A stretch of 64,000 bases of DNA from Methylovulum sp. (GCF_028687615.1 NZ_JAQTZU010000009.1:1-64000), one strand, 5' to 3'. Positions 16,168-24,916 are shown, counted from the stretch's first letter. The notes: generated by a model from the sequence alone, not told the origin. Numbers and translations: made by a program.

Positions 16168-17217
16168 ATGTACAAACGCATACTCGACCATCTAAACACC
16201 GCCATACTGCTATTTAACCGTGACTTAATCCTCATCTACATCAACACGGCCGGGGAAATCTTGCTGGCGGACAGTGCCCACCATCTGGTCGATCAAAACG
16301 CCTGTGATTTGTTTAAATCATCCGACCCGGCACTGCTACTTAATTTGAAACAATGCCGGGTAATGGAAGAGCCTTTAGTCGAACGCTCATTGACGCTTGG
16401 GCGCATGGGCCAAAACGTAACGATCAATTTGAGTGCAACACCATTTTTAAATGAAGAAGGGATGATTGAAATTCTATTTGAGCTGCAACAAGTGGACACG
16501 CATTTGCGCATTTCCAAAGAAGAACGCTTGTTGACCCAACAAAACACCGCAAGATTGTTGGTGCGCGGTTTGGCGCATGAAATAAAAAACCCTTTGGGCG
16601 GCCTGCGCGGGGCGGCGCAATTGTTGGATTTGGAATTGCACGATCCCGAACTGAAGGAATACACACAGATCATCATTGCAGAATCTGACCGGTTGCAAGG
16701 CTTGATGGACAAAATGCTCGGCCCGAACAAATTGCCTAATAAGAAAATCTTGAACATCCACGAGGTCTTGGAACGGGTCAGGCAGTTGGTGCATGTCGAA
16801 TCCAGTGGCAATTTGATGATTAAAAACGATTATGACCCCAGCATCCCGAATATCCTCGGCGACAAGGACTTGCTCATCCAAGCGATTTTGAACATCACCC
16901 GCAACGCCGTGCAAGCCACCGAAGGCAAAGGCCATATTGTCATTAAAACCCGTATCCACAGGCACATGACCATAGGCCGCAAACACTACAAATTAGCCGC
17001 AAAAATTGACATTATTGATGATGGCCCTGGTATAGACGCTGATATGTTGAACCAAATTTTCTACCCCATGATTACGGGACGGTCAGAAGGTACCGGGCTA
17101 GGTCTGTCTATTGCCCAATCATTGATCAATCAACACAACGGCATTATTGAATGCAATAGCGAACCTGGAAACACCGTATTTTCAGTTTTTTTACCCGTGG
17201 AGAACGGTAATGAATAA
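16168..17217 (+). CDS. glnL: nitrogen regulation sensor histidine kinase NtrB
   Basis: The 349-residue cytoplasmic kinase has no membrane span. A PAS domain covers about 1-110 (ILDHLNTAILLFNRDLILIY). The phospho-acceptor His137 lies in RGLAHEIKNPLGGLRGAAQL. The ATPase domain shows the N box LNITRNAVQATEG, G1 DIIDDGPGID and G2 GRSEGTGLGLSIAQSL. It phosphorylates NtrC under nitrogen limitation and, when bound by PII, promotes its dephosphorylation. Its stop overlaps the NtrC start by 8 bases. A sigma-54 promoter precedes it. Confidence 0.95.
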   Translation: MYKRILDHLNTAILLFNRDLILIYINTAGEILLADSAHHLVDQNACDLFKSSDPALLLNLKQCRVMEEPLVERSLTLGRMGQNVTINLSATPFLNEEGMIEILFELQQVDTHLRISKEERLLTQQNTARLLVRGLAHEIKNPLGGLRGAAQLLDLELHDPELKEYTQIIIAESDRLQGLMDKMLGPNKLPNKKILNIHEVLERVRQLVHVESSGNLMIKNDYDPSIPNILGDKDLLIQAILNITRNAVQATEGKGHIVIKTRIHRHMTIGRKHYKLAAKIDIIDDGPGIDADMLNQIFYPMITGRSEGTGLGLSIAQSLINQHNGIIECNSEPGNTVFSVFLPVENGNE

Positions 17218-18619
17218 GCCCGAAACCGTCTGGATCATTGATGACGACAAATCTATCCGCTGGGTCGTTGAAAAAGCCTTACAAAAGGCCGCTATCAACA
17301 CGCGCAGCTTTTCCGGCGCAAAAGAATTGCTGGGGGCACTGGAACACGGTACGCCGGATGCCTTGATCACCGATATTCGTATGCCCGGCATGGATGGTCT
17401 GGAGCTATTGCAAAAAGTCCAACTCAGCCACCCTAACCTGCCCGTGATTGTCATGACCGCCCATTCCGACTTGGAAAGCGCCGTGTCGGCTTTTCATGGC
17501 GGTGCGTTTGAATATCTGCCGAAACCGTTCGATATAAAAGAAGTGGTTGATCTCGCCCGTCGCGCTTGCATTCATGGACGGCAACAACATTCCAACGTCG
17601 AAGAACAAACTACGTTGGAAGCCACGCCGGAAATTATCGGCGCCGCGCCCGCCATGCAGGAAGTGTTCCGCGCCATCGGGCGGCTGGCAAAATCGCATAT
17701 CACCGTTTTAATCAACGGCGAGTCCGGCACGGGTAAAGAATTGGTCGCCAAAGCACTGCACCGGCACAGCCCACGCGCCAAAAATCCGTTTATCGCGCTG
17801 AACATGGCGGCGATTCCTAAAGATTTGATGGAATCGGAATTGTTCGGCCATGAAAAAGGCGCGTTTACCGGCGCGGCGGCGCGGCGTTCAGGGCGGTTTG
17901 AACAGGCCAATGGCGGGACGCTGTTTCTCGATGAAATCGGTGACATGCCTGCCGAATTGCAAACCCGGCTATTGCGGGTCTTGGCGGATGGCGAGTTTTA
18001 TCCGGTCGGCGGCCATGCCTCTATCAAAGTCGATGTCCGCATCATTGCCGCCACGCACCAAAACCTGGAAGTGCTGGTGCAGCAAGGCCGTTTTCGGGAA
18101 GATTTGTTCCACCGCCTCAACGTCATCCGCATCCACATCCCGCCATTACGCGACCGGAAACAAGACATACCATTGTTATTACGGCATTTTTTGAATCAGG
18201 CCGGACAAGAATTGAACACCGAAATCAAGATCCTGAAACCCGATGCGGAAGCGTTTTTAAGCACCTTGGAATGGCCGGGCAACGTCAGGCAATTGGAAAA
18301 CATTTGCCGTTGGTTGACCGTCATGGCAACGGGCCGGGAAATCCATCTGCATGATCTACCGCCCGAATTATTGAACACGCCCGCCGAAAAATACAGCGCG
18401 GGTTCTGACTGGGAATCTTTGTTAAGGTCTTGGGTGGACCAGCAATTGCTCAACAAAGAAAGTGAAGTCGCCAAACAGACCATACCTGCCGTAGAAGCCA
18501 TTTTGATCAAATCAGCGTTGAATTTTACCCACGGCAAACGCCATGAAGCCGCGATTTTGCTGGGTTATGGACGCAATACCCTGACGCGGAAAATCAAGGA
18601 ACTGGGGATTGAAGATTAG
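17210..18619 (+). CDS. glnG: nitrogen regulation response regulator NtrC
   Basis: The ATG at 17210 gives 469 residues, the family length; the longer open frame starts inside ntrB and is rejected. Domains in order: receiver with acidic pocket IIDDDKS and phospho-acceptor Asp55 in [19 protein letters not shown]+ domain with Walker A GESGTGKE, the sigma-54 contact loop GAFTGA ([20 protein letters not shown]), Walker [14 protein letters not shown] and [12 protein letters not shown]; and a C-terminal Fis-type helix-turn-helix ([20 protein letters not shown]). Phosphorylated NtrC binds enhancers and drives sigma-54 promoters; candidates in this window are glnK-amtB, the porin, glnN and ntrB itself. 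Confidence 0.97.
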   Translation: MNKPETVWIIDDDKSIRWVVEKALQKAAINTRSFSGAKELLGALEHGTPDALITDIRMPGMDGLELLQKVQLSHPNLPVIVMTAHSDLESAVSAFHGGAFEYLPKPFDIKEVVDLARRACIHGRQQHSNVEEQTTLEATPEIIGAAPAMQEVFRAIGRLAKSHITVLINGESGTGKELVAKALHRHSPRAKNPFIALNMAAIPKDLMESELFGHEKGAFTGAAARRSGRFEQANGGTLFLDEIGDMPAELQTRLLRVLADGEFYPVGGHASIKVDVRIIAATHQNLEVLVQQGRFREDLFHRLNVIRIHIPPLRDRKQDIPLLLRHFLNQAGQELNTEIKILKPDAEAFLSTLEWPGNVRQLENICRWLTVMATGREIHLHDLPPELLNTPAEKYSAGSDWESLLRSWVDQQLLNKESEVAKQTIPAVEAILIKSALNFTHGKRHEAAILLGYGRNTLTRKIKELGIED

Positions 18620-18624
18620 TGGTG

Positions 18625-18646
18625 GCGGGCAAATACGCTTGCCCGC
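18625..18646. terminator. hairpin between convergent ntrC and rsfS
   Basis: GCGGGCAA and TTGCCCGC form a perfect 8-bp stem in the 46-bp gap between two converging genes. It is followed by an AT-rich stretch on the plus side (CAATTTATTT). Confidence 0.55.
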
Positions 18647-18665
18647 TCCACAATTTATTTAAAGG

Positions 18666-19019
18666 TTATTTAACCGCAAACAGCTTTTCTCTCGGCGCAT
18701 CAACCGACCACAGTTTTTCCAATTGGTAAAATTCGCGGGTTTGTGCGGTCATGGCGTGGACGATGACATCCCCCAAATCCAACAAAATCCAGTCAGAACC
18801 CAAATCCCCTTCCATACCCAATGGCTTGCCGCCTTGCTCTTTCACGGCTTGGGCGACATGTTCACACAAGGATTTCAAGTGCCTGTCGGATGTGCCCGTG
18901 ACCAGCACCATGTAATCGGTGATGCTGGTTTTGTCTTTGACATCTATCGCCGTAATATACTGCCCTTTACGTTCGTCCAAAACGGTTTGGACGATTTTTA
19001 ATAATTCTTCTGTTTGCAT
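18666..19019 (-). CDS. rsfS: ribosomal silencing factor RsfS
   Basis: This 117-residue protein binds ribosomal protein uL14 and blocks subunit joining when nutrients run out. Family hallmarks are ITAIDVKDKTSITDYMVLVT, GTSDRHLKSLCEHV, and GSDWILLDLGDVIVHAMT, followed by REFYQLEKLW. It is the last gene of the proA-nadD-rsfS run, 31 bases after nadD. The gene for RlmH, which often follows rsfS, is absent because ntrC converges here. Confidence 0.95.
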   Translation of the reverse strand: MQTEELLKIVQTVLDERKGQYITAIDVKDKTSITDYMVLVTGTSDRHLKSLCEHVAQAVKEQGGKPLGMEGDLGSDWILLDLGDVIVHAMTAQTREFYQLEKLWSVDAPREKLFAVK

Positions 19020-19050
19020 TAATTACCTTTGAAATGAAATGGCCTGAAGG

Positions 19051-19692
19051 TCATCCAGGCGATTGATAAAGCTGGTGCTGGTGGATGTATTCTATAACGG
19101 CATCGGGTAACAAAAAACTCGGGTCTTGTTGTCTGGCGATGCCGGCCCTGATTGCCGTTGCGGAAATATCCAGCGCGGTCACGGCTTGAAAAACCAGGTT
19201 TCCGCTTAAACATTGCCCCAGCCCGCCAATGTCCTGCGTAAATCTGGCTTGAAAAAAACCATCAAGCACCGGCCTGTTAAAACCAGGCCGGGTCATGACC
19301 ACAATATGCGCGTAATCAAAAAGTTGCCGCCAACAATGCCAGTTTGTCAATTGCTTAAAAGCATCGTTGCCGATAAACAGCAATAATGGCTGGCTTGGAA
19401 AATCCCTGCGTAAAGAAGCCAAGGTGTCCACCATAAAAGATTTGCTAGTAGGCCGTTGTTGATGACGCTCAATTTCGCGGCGGTCACAAACCAGCCCCGC
19501 GTGGTTTTTTATTGCCAGTTCAACCATCTGCGCCCGCAACAACGGGGGCGCCGAGGGCGATTCCCGATGCGGCGGATTGGCACTGGGGATTAAGCGGACA
19601 TGCTCAAGGCCGAACAGTTCTTTGGCTTCAACGGCGCACCGCAAATGCGCGTAATGAATCGGATCAAACGTCCCGCCCAAAATACCGATCAT
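19051..19692 (-). CDS. nadD: nicotinate-nucleotide adenylyltransferase
   Basis: The 213-residue enzyme adenylylates nicotinate mononucleotide to deamido-NAD in NAD synthesis. It starts MIGILGGTFDPIHYAHLRCA, containing the nucleotidyltransferase nucleotide-binding motif (here HYAH), and has the C-terminal ISATAIR motif. Other recognisable parts are RLIPSANPPHRESPSAPP and LLFIGNDAFKQLTNWHCW. The start codon lies only 2 bases from the end of the composite repeat at 19694-19855, so no ribosome-binding site of its own is visible: the sequence before the ATG is the AT-rich repeat end. Confidence 0.94.
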   Translation of the reverse strand: MIGILGGTFDPIHYAHLRCAVEAKELFGLEHVRLIPSANPPHRESPSAPPLLRAQMVELAIKNHAGLVCDRREIERHQQRPTSKSFMVDTLASLRRDFPSQPLLLFIGNDAFKQLTNWHCWRQLFDYAHIVVMTRPGFNRPVLDGFFQARFTQDIGGLGQCLSGNLVFQAVTALDISATAIRAGIARQQDPSFLLPDAVIEYIHQHQLYQSPG

Positions 19693-19693
19693 A

Positions 19694-19855
19694 TATTAAT
19701 TGTTTCATAAGTAATCGCTCCTTAAATTTCAAAATTGTTCCAGCGATTACTTATGAAACAATTAATAACTTATTGATTGTATGTATGTGTGTGTCTCATA
19801 AGTTCGCGCACAGTAGGATGAAATTACTGTGCGCGAACTTATGGGCCAATTAATA
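19694..19855. repeat. composite double-hairpin repeat, copy 2
   Basis: Hairpin A has perfect 25-bp arms (19694-19718, 19743-19767). Hairpin B keeps the core CATAAGTTCGCGCACAGTA and its complement, but its left outer arm has drifted to a GT-rich stretch. Overall similarity to copy 1 (8964-9124) is high across the whole unit. It fills the proA-nadD gap exactly: the outer TTAATA provides the last codon (Tyr) and the stop of proA, and the other end abuts the nadD start. Confidence 0.9.
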
Positions 19856-21109
19856 CTGCCGGATATGCCCGTCACCCAGGACGATAAATTTTAACGAGGT
19901 CAGCCCTTTCAGCCCCACCGGGCCACGGGCATGTAGCTTATCGGTGCTGATGCCGATTTCCGCACCCAAACCGTATTCAAAGCCGTCAGCAAAACGCGTG
20001 GAGGCGTTGACCATCACCGAACTGGAATCGACTTCACGCAAAAAACGCCGCGCCAGCGTGTAATCTTCGGTCACTATCGCTTCGGTATGTTGCGAGCTGT
20101 AGCGATTGATATGTTCAATCGCTTGGCCGATGCCGTCAACAATGCGGATGGATAAAATCGGTGCCAGATATTCGGTATGCCAGTCTTCTTCCGTAGCGCG
20201 TTTGCATTCGGGAATCAGGGAGCAGGTTTTCAGGCAGCCGCGCAGTTCCACGCCTTTGTCCAAATAAATTTTCGCCAATAACGGCAACACGCGATGGGCA
20301 ATGCTTTCGGCCACCAGCAAGGTTTCCATCGCATTGCAGACCCCATAACGGTGGGTTTTTGCGTTGTCGGCAATCCGCACCGCCTTGTCGATGTCAGCAT
20401 GGCCGTCAATATAGACATGGCAAATGCCGTCCAGATGCTTGATCATCGGAATCGTCGCTTCCTTAGTGATGCGCTCGATCAGGCCTTTCCCGCCACGCGG
20501 AACAATAATATCGACATATTGGTTCATCGTGATCAGCTCACCGACAGCGGCGCGGTCAGCGGTGGCGACAATTTGCACGGCGGTGACCGGCAAATCCGCC
20601 GCTTGCAAACCTTGGGCAATACACGCGGCTATCGCCTGGTTGGAATGTATCGCTTCCGAGCCGCCGCGCAAAATACACGCATTGCCAGATTTCAGGCATA
20701 AGGCCGCCGCATCAATCGTCACATTGGGGCGCGATTCGTAAATGATGCCGATCACGCCCAAAGGCACCCGCATTTGCCCGACCTGGATACCGCTGGGGCG
20801 ATAGCTCAAATCAGTGATCTCCCCAACCGGGTCAGGCAATGCGGCGACTTGTTTCAAGCCTTCTATCATGGTGTTGATGGTTTTTGGCGTTAAGGCCAAA
20901 CGTTCCAGGGCCGCTGCGTCCAAGCCATTGGCTGCACCTGCCGCCAAATCTTTTTGATTTTCTGTTGCCAACAGTTCACGGCTGTTTTCAATCGCGTCGG
21001 CTATCTCCAGCAACGCCCGGTTTTTTTTGCCCGATTCAGTCCGGCCAAGCTCCCGTCCGGCTTGCTTGGCGTTACGTCCAAGCGTTTGCATATAGTCTTT
21101 AATAGCCAT
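19850..21109 (-). CDS. proA: glutamate-5-semialdehyde dehydrogenase (gamma-glutamyl phosphate reductase)
   Basis: Second step of proline synthesis: NADPH-dependent reduction of gamma-glutamyl phosphate. The ATG at 21109 ([13 protein letters not shown]) is chosen, with GGGCGAG just upstream; a GTG start four codons earlier would place the start in that ribosome site. The protein has 419 residues, normal length. Hallmarks are [40 protein letters not shown], the catalytic Cys in [12 protein letters not shown], and the C-terminal [19 protein letters not shown] with [14 protein letters not shown]. The last residue and stop codon come from the inserted repeat. Confidence 0.96.
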   Translation of the reverse strand: MAIKDYMQTLGRNAKQAGRELGRTESGKKNRALLEIADAIENSRELLATENQKDLAAGAANGLDAAALERLALTPKTINTMIEGLKQVAALPDPVGEITDLSYRPSGIQVGQMRVPLGVIGIIYESRPNVTIDAAALCLKSGNACILRGGSEAIHSNQAIAACIAQGLQAADLPVTAVQIVATADRAAVGELITMNQYVDIIVPRGGKGLIERITKEATIPMIKHLDGICHVYIDGHADIDKAVRIADNAKTHRYGVCNAMETLLVAESIAHRVLPLLAKIYLDKGVELRGCLKTCSLIPECKRATEEDWHTEYLAPILSIRIVDGIGQAIEHINRYSSQHTEAIVTEDYTLARRFLREVDSSSVMVNASTRFADGFEYGLGAEIGISTDKLHARGPVGLKGLTSLKFIVLGDGHIRQY

Positions 21110-21237
21110 TTTCTCGCCCACAGTTTGGAGTTTAACCGAAGATTATAAAGGCTAATTTATCACATTAACAGGGAAAACTAGCTTAAGTTACTGATTTTGC
21201 GTTTTTAATGGCATTAGTTTTTGCTCATGGATCAGCC

Positions 21238-21289
21238 TGTTTTTAACGTTTCAATATTCTTATAGGCACTGAAAACCTTACGGAACGGG
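21238..21289. repeat. dispersed repeat R, partial copy
   Basis: TTTTTAACGTTTCAATATTC leads into CTTACGGAACGGGT, a diverged version of the repeats at 23991 and 26534. The inverse AACCCGTTCC lies at about 21316. Together with the terminator at 21367 this is all I see in the gap 21122-21430. Confidence 0.5.
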
Positions 21290-21366
21290 TCGCCGTGGCA
21301 CCTACTGTTTGAGCAAACCCGTTCCAGTAGTGCATTCCCACGTTGGAACTAAGGAACGGGCGGACA

Positions 21367-21406
21367 ACAAAAAATCCCGATGGGGCAAACCCATCGGGAT
21401 TTTTTT
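21367..21406. terminator. terminator of the calcium-repeat protein gene
   Basis: A perfect 15-bp stem around ATCCCGATGGG (21370-21384 with 21390-21404) has A and T runs in both arms and lies 25 bases after the stop codon of the minus-strand gene. Confidence 0.85.
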
Positions 21407-21430
21407 ATCGCCAGTGTTACCGTATCGGCA

Positions 21431-23674
21431 CTACACCAACCAAACCCCACCAGCCGCCAAACCGTCGGTGTCCAGGTTCGAGGCCAACACGCCCGCCAAC
21501 TGCACCGCCGTGTCCGCCGAGCCATTGTCTTGGAAAACATAGGTGTTGCCCACGGCGATGAACGCCACCGTTTCCCCTGAACTGAAATTGGCTTGCAGAT
21601 ACTTGAACGCCGTACCCAGGTTGCCAGCCGTCAAGGTCAACGGCGCACTGTAACTGTTCACATCGTCAAAGCTGACGATGCCGTTGCTGATTGCATGGCT
21701 CTTGATAATCCCGACATTCACGCCATCAGCAGCCACCACATTGGCGGCAATCGTAGTGTTGTCCAAATCCAGCCGGTCAGTGGCCGCCGCACTCACGCCA
21801 TTGCCTAACGAGAATGCGCTGACGGTGTCGTGAGCATTGGTCAGGCTGTCACCTGCAAGCATTTTTACGGTGTCGGTGGCGGCGGTGGTTTCCTTCAGGT
21901 TGATCTTGTCCTTGCCCAAGCCGCCAATCAGCACGTCAAGACCGTCGCCGCCGTTTAACACATCCGCCCCGCCACCGCCATTCAGGATGTTGGCCTTGGC
22001 ATTGCCAGCCAGCACATTGTTCAAGCCATTGCCCGTGCCGTTAATCACCTTATTGCCGGATAATTTCAGGTTTTCCAAGAAGCCGCCCAAACTAAAGCTG
22101 ACATAACTGATGACCATATCCTCGCCGCCGCCTGCCAATTCCGTCACCACATCGCCCAGGTTATCGACCACATAAAAATCATTGCCGTCACCTGCCGCCA
22201 TGCTGTCAGCACCCGTCCCCCCATCCAACCGGTTGACCGCACTATTGCCCGTTAGTACGTTAGCCAGGGCATTGCCCTTGGCGTTGATTGCCGCATTGCC
22301 CGTCAAGGCCAGGTTTTCCACGTTGGCGGTGAGGGTGTAGTTGATGGTGCTGATGACGGTGTCCTTGCCGGAACTGGTGGCTTCCGTGACCACGTCGCCC
22401 GCGTCATCGACAAAGTACAGGTCATCGCCTAGGCCGCCCGTCATCGTACCTGTCCCGCTGAGGCCGTCGTTGGCGGTTGTACCGTCGGGGTTAGTGCCGA
22501 TGATGAAATTATCTAGCGTTGCGCCGTCGGAGAATTGGACTTGGTTGATTTTGAACGCAACCGAATAAACACCAAAATAGCCAGAAATGCTGACTTGGTC
22601 GCTGCTGCCATAAGAGATGGTCAAAAAATAGACATCGGGATAGTCTGAATCATAAAAACCAATGCCTGTCAGTTCAGTCAAGGCCACATCGGTGAACTGG
22701 ATAATATTTACGCCTTGATCGCTGGGGAGTTCGCCATCATAGTCGTTGATAACATCCGCCCCGTCACCTTTGGCGAACACATAGGTGTCGCTGCCCGCAC
22801 CGCCGGATAATCCACCGCTGAGTATTGAATGGTAAGGAATATAAGAGCGATCATCATCCCCCTTGCCGCCATTGATCAGATCATGCCCATTCCCGCCAAA
22901 TATAACGTCGCTACCCTCGCCTCCGCTGATAGTATCGTCACCGTCGCCGCCGTCAATGGAGTAGTCCCAACCATCACCTCCGCTGATAGTATCGTCACCG
23001 TCGCCGCCGTCAATGGAGTCCCAACCATCACCACCCAGCAGAGTATCAGCAAGATTTCCGCCAATAATTTCGTCATCACCGCCCAAGCCATTGATGGTGT
23101 TGGATTCGCCGTCGTAACCCCGCAAATAATCATCGCCTTCAGTACCTTGCAGGGCTTTGGCCTTGATGTCGTCCCATGTCCAAATCACGCCATCACTGAA
23201 TTGGAATTGGTCAATGCGCTCAGCCGCGTAGTAGTCGTTGTCGACGGGAAAGTAGTAGCTGATGGTGATCCGGTCGCCGGCACCGTAGGAGAGTATCAAA
23301 TCATAATCGGAACGGCTGAGCCCCACCTCGGTTGAGGTGGCATTGGTGAACTTGACCACATCTTTGCCGCCGTCGTCGTTGCCGTTTATGTTGTAGATAA
23401 TGTCATCGCCGTCACCGTTGGCGAACAGGTAGGTGTCGGCTCCGTTGGCGCCGCTAAGCCCTGCAGAAGCGCCGCTATCATCACCCGCGCCGCCATTGAT
23501 AATGTCATCGCCATCACCACCCCAAACATCATCCGCGCCGTCACCGCCCAGTAAGGTATCGGCAAGGTTGCCGCCGTAGATGTTATCATTACCGCCTAAG
23601 CCATTGATGGTGTTGCTTTCGCCATCAAGTCCTTGCAGGATGTCGTTACCTTCCGTGCCCGTGATGGTCGCCAT
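21431..23674 (-). CDS. hemolysin-type calcium-binding repeat (RTX-like) protein, probably phase-variable
   Basis: The open frame gives 747 residues from the ATG at 23674, but that ATG has no ribosome site, and the frame continues open upstream into the CTGGA tract. The real start is probably the ATG at 23832, out of frame in this sequence. The protein is built of GGxGxDxhx calcium-binding nonapeptides (GGDGADDVWGGDGDDIINGG; GGNGHDLINGG; GGGGADVLNGG) in several blocks, interleaved with ITISY and QFSDG modules, two TAxVENLxLTGxAxxxxxGN modules, and a C-terminal stretch ending AGGVWLV. Such proteins are usually exported by type I secretion; no exporter is adjacent. Likely a secreted or surface protein; no catalytic domain recognised. 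Confidence 0.85.
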   Translation of the reverse strand: MATITGTEGNDILQGLDGESNTINGLGGNDNIYGGNLADTLLGGDGADDVWGGDGDDIINGGAGDDSGASAGLSGANGADTYLFANGDGDDIIYNINGNDDGGKDVVKFTNATSTEVGLSRSDYDLILSYGAGDRITISYYFPVDNDYYAAERIDQFQFSDGVIWTWDDIKAKALQGTEGDDYLRGYDGESNTINGLGGDDEIIGGNLADTLLGGDGWDSIDGGDGDDTISGGDGWDYSIDGGDGDDTISGGEGSDVIFGGNGHDLINGGKGDDDRSYIPYHSILSGGLSGGAGSDTYVFAKGDGADVINDYDGELPSDQGVNIIQFTDVALTELTGIGFYDSDYPDVYFLTISYGSSDQVSISGYFGVYSVAFKINQVQFSDGATLDNFIIGTNPDGTTANDGLSGTGTMTGGLGDDLYFVDDAGDVVTEATSSGKDTVISTINYTLTANVENLALTGNAAINAKGNALANVLTGNSAVNRLDGGTGADSMAAGDGNDFYVVDNLGDVVTELAGGGEDMVISYVSFSLGGFLENLKLSGNKVINGTGNGLNNVLAGNAKANILNGGGGADVLNGGDGLDVLIGGLGKDKINLKETTAATDTVKMLAGDSLTNAHDTVSAFSLGNGVSAAATDRLDLDNTTIAANVVAADGVNVGIIKSHAISNGIVSFDDVNSYSAPLTLTAGNLGTAFKYLQANFSSGETVAFIAVGNTYVFQDNGSADTAVQLAGVLASNLDTDGLAAGGVWLV

Positions 23675-23721
23675 CGCGATAATGTCTTGTGCCAGCGGGG
23701 TTGACTTAGCTGATAACGGGG

Positions 23722-23832
23722 TTACGCTTTTCCAGTCCAGTCCAGTCCAGTCCAGTCCAGTCCAGTCCAGTCCAGTCCAGTCCAGTCCAAATTGTAGGTG
23801 TTTTTGTTGTCTTTGTTGGTATCAGTAGCCAT
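23722..23832 (-). other. leader frame of the calcium-repeat gene, out of frame at 11 repeat units
   Basis: From the ATG at 23832 (GGAA 9-12 bases upstream) the frame reads MATDTNKDNKNTYN, then four LDWTG units from the pentanucleotide tract, then KA and a stop at 23722-23724. Removing one 5-base unit would join this frame to SVTPLSAKSTPLAQDIIAMA and the main protein without a stop. Adding two units would do the same. Confidence 0.8.
23731..23785. repeat. pentanucleotide microsatellite, (TCCAG)11
   Basis: Eleven perfect copies of TCCAG are followed by the near copy TCCAA. On the coding (minus) strand the unit is CTGGA. Since 5 is not a multiple of 3, each gain or loss changes the frame. In every frame the tract itself codes for the same cyclic pentapeptide WTGLD and contains no stop. 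Confidence 0.97.
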
Positions 23833-24220
23833 GATGAAATTCCAGTGAGTTTGTGGTTGAGGGAATTACGGTCTAACACACTGGATAATAGGGTAAACTT
23901 TGCCTTAAAGCTAGGTAATATTTCACATTTTTGGATTTTTTATGAAATATATTTTGACATTGGGTTAATAACGGCGCATGACAGGACTTTGTAATCCCGT
24001 CCTTAATGTTTTGAAATACTGGCAAGTAATCAAAATGTTACGGAACGGGTTGCAAACCCGTTCCGGCAACAGGTACGCTGTGCGTACCTTTTACATTGAT
24101 TTTATGATAGTTTTTTAAAGGTACGCACAGCGTACCCTACCCTGATGCCAATCTGTGGTTCTAAAATAACCAGTAGTTTGGCTATCCTCACCATGCCAAG
24201 ATTGACCAAAGCATAACTTG
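23833..24220. other. intergenic region with repeats between the calcium-repeat gene and the toxin-antitoxin pair
   Basis: No gene is seen. It holds repeat R (23991-24052) followed by the arm AACCCGTTCCGG that makes a small hairpin with it, and a perfect 20-bp inverted repeat (24072-24091 and 24117-24136, core GGTACGCTGTGCGTACC, itself nearly palindromic) around a 25-base AT-rich loop. Confidence 0.7.
23991..24052. repeat. dispersed repeat R, copy 1
   Basis: About 62 bases starting GTAATCCCGTCCTTAATG and ending in TGTTACGGAACGGGTTG. It is closely similar, by eye more than four bases in five, to 26534-26596. The two copies lie in the same orientation and bracket the toxin-antitoxin/Uma2 genes. 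Confidence 0.75.
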
Positions 24221-24246
24221 GTATTACTATTTAAATTTAGTAATAC
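24221..24246. promoter_or_regulatory. palindromic operator of the VapBC-type pair
   Basis: GTATTACTA and TAGTAATAC form a perfect 9-bp dyad with an 8-base spacer, 12 bases upstream of the antitoxin start. AbrB-type antitoxins usually bind such a site with their toxin to repress the operon. Confidence 0.6.
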
Positions 24247-24258
24247 TACAGGCTCCCC

Positions 24259-24513
24259 ATGCACAAGATAACCACCAAAAGGCAAGTGACCTTGCCGCAA
24301 GCCGTTTGCCAGGCGATAAACTTACAGCCGGGCGATTATGTGGAGGTGTTCGCGCGTGACGGTGTGGCGCATATCGTCAAGATCAACACCGAAAATCTTG
24401 CGGGCAAATTCAGCCATTTGCTTAAAGGGCAAGCCTTCCCGTCCGACGAAGACCTCAGCACCGCCATCAAAAGCCGCGCCGCCACTAAATTCCTCGCCAA
24501 TGATTGCAATTGA
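24259..24513 (+). CDS. AbrB/SpoVT-family antitoxin (VapB type)
   Basis: An 84-residue protein whose first half is a swapped-hairpin AbrB DNA-binding domain (HKITTKRQVTLPQAVCQAIN then LQPGDYVEVFARDG). The C-terminal half (FSHLLKGQAFPSDEDLSTAI) would bind and neutralise the PIN toxin. It overlaps the toxin gene by 14 bases and has a palindromic operator upstream. Confidence 0.85.
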   Translation: MHKITTKRQVTLPQAVCQAINLQPGDYVEVFARDGVAHIVKINTENLAGKFSHLLKGQAFPSDEDLSTAIKSRAATKFLANDCN

Positions 24514-24916
24514 CACCAATGTCCTGTTGCGGTTTTTGTTTCAGCCTGTCGATACCCAAAACCCGCAGTGGCAAGTGGAGCGTGCCCAAACCCTAATCAA
24601 CCAGGCGGAAAAGGTGTTTGTTTCCGCCATTGTCGTTGCCGAAATGGAATGGGTGCTGGAAAGTGTGTTTGGCTGCACCCGCCACGAAATCCACGCGGTG
24701 TTGCACGAACTGGCAAGCAATGCCAAATTTCAGTTTGAAGATTGGGCGGTGCTGAACTGCGCTTTATTAGATTACCTGGAATTTGGCGCAGTCGATTTGT
24801 CCGATTGCCTGATTGCAAGGACGGCACAAAAAGCGGGGGCGACAACCTTGTTTACTTTTGAAAACGAAAAAAAACTGGGGGCTTTACCCATAGCCACAAC
24901 CCTGAGAAAAATATAA
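24500..24916 (+). CDS. PIN-domain ribonuclease toxin (VapC type)
   Basis: The ATG at 24500 gives 138 residues starting MIAIDTNVLLRFLF; the longer open frame runs through the antitoxin gene and is rejected. The PIN active site is visible as Asp in AIDTNVLLR, Glu in VAEMEWVLE, and Asp in VDLSDCLIARTAQKAG, with FTFENEKKLGAL at the end. PIN toxins cleave RNA, often tRNA or rRNA. The overlap with the AbrB-type gene defines a type II toxin-antitoxin pair. Confidence 0.88.
   Translation: MIAIDTNVLLRFLFQPVDTQNPQWQVERAQTLINQAEKVFVSAIVVAEMEWVLESVFGCTRHEIHAVLHELASNAKFQFEDWAVLNCALLDYLEFGAVDLSDCLIARTAQKAGATTLFTFENEKKLGALPIATTLRKI

Noticed and set aside
22829-23335. 168-codon plus-strand frame opposite the calcium-repeat gene
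   Set aside because: It is the antisense of GG-GD-rich nonapeptide repeats, which opens frames on the other strand.
23580-23828. Plus-strand frame encoding SSPVQ repeats through the TCCAG tract
   Set aside because: The sense frame of the calcium-repeat gene explains the tract better; the plus-strand frame has no ribosome site or downstream domain.
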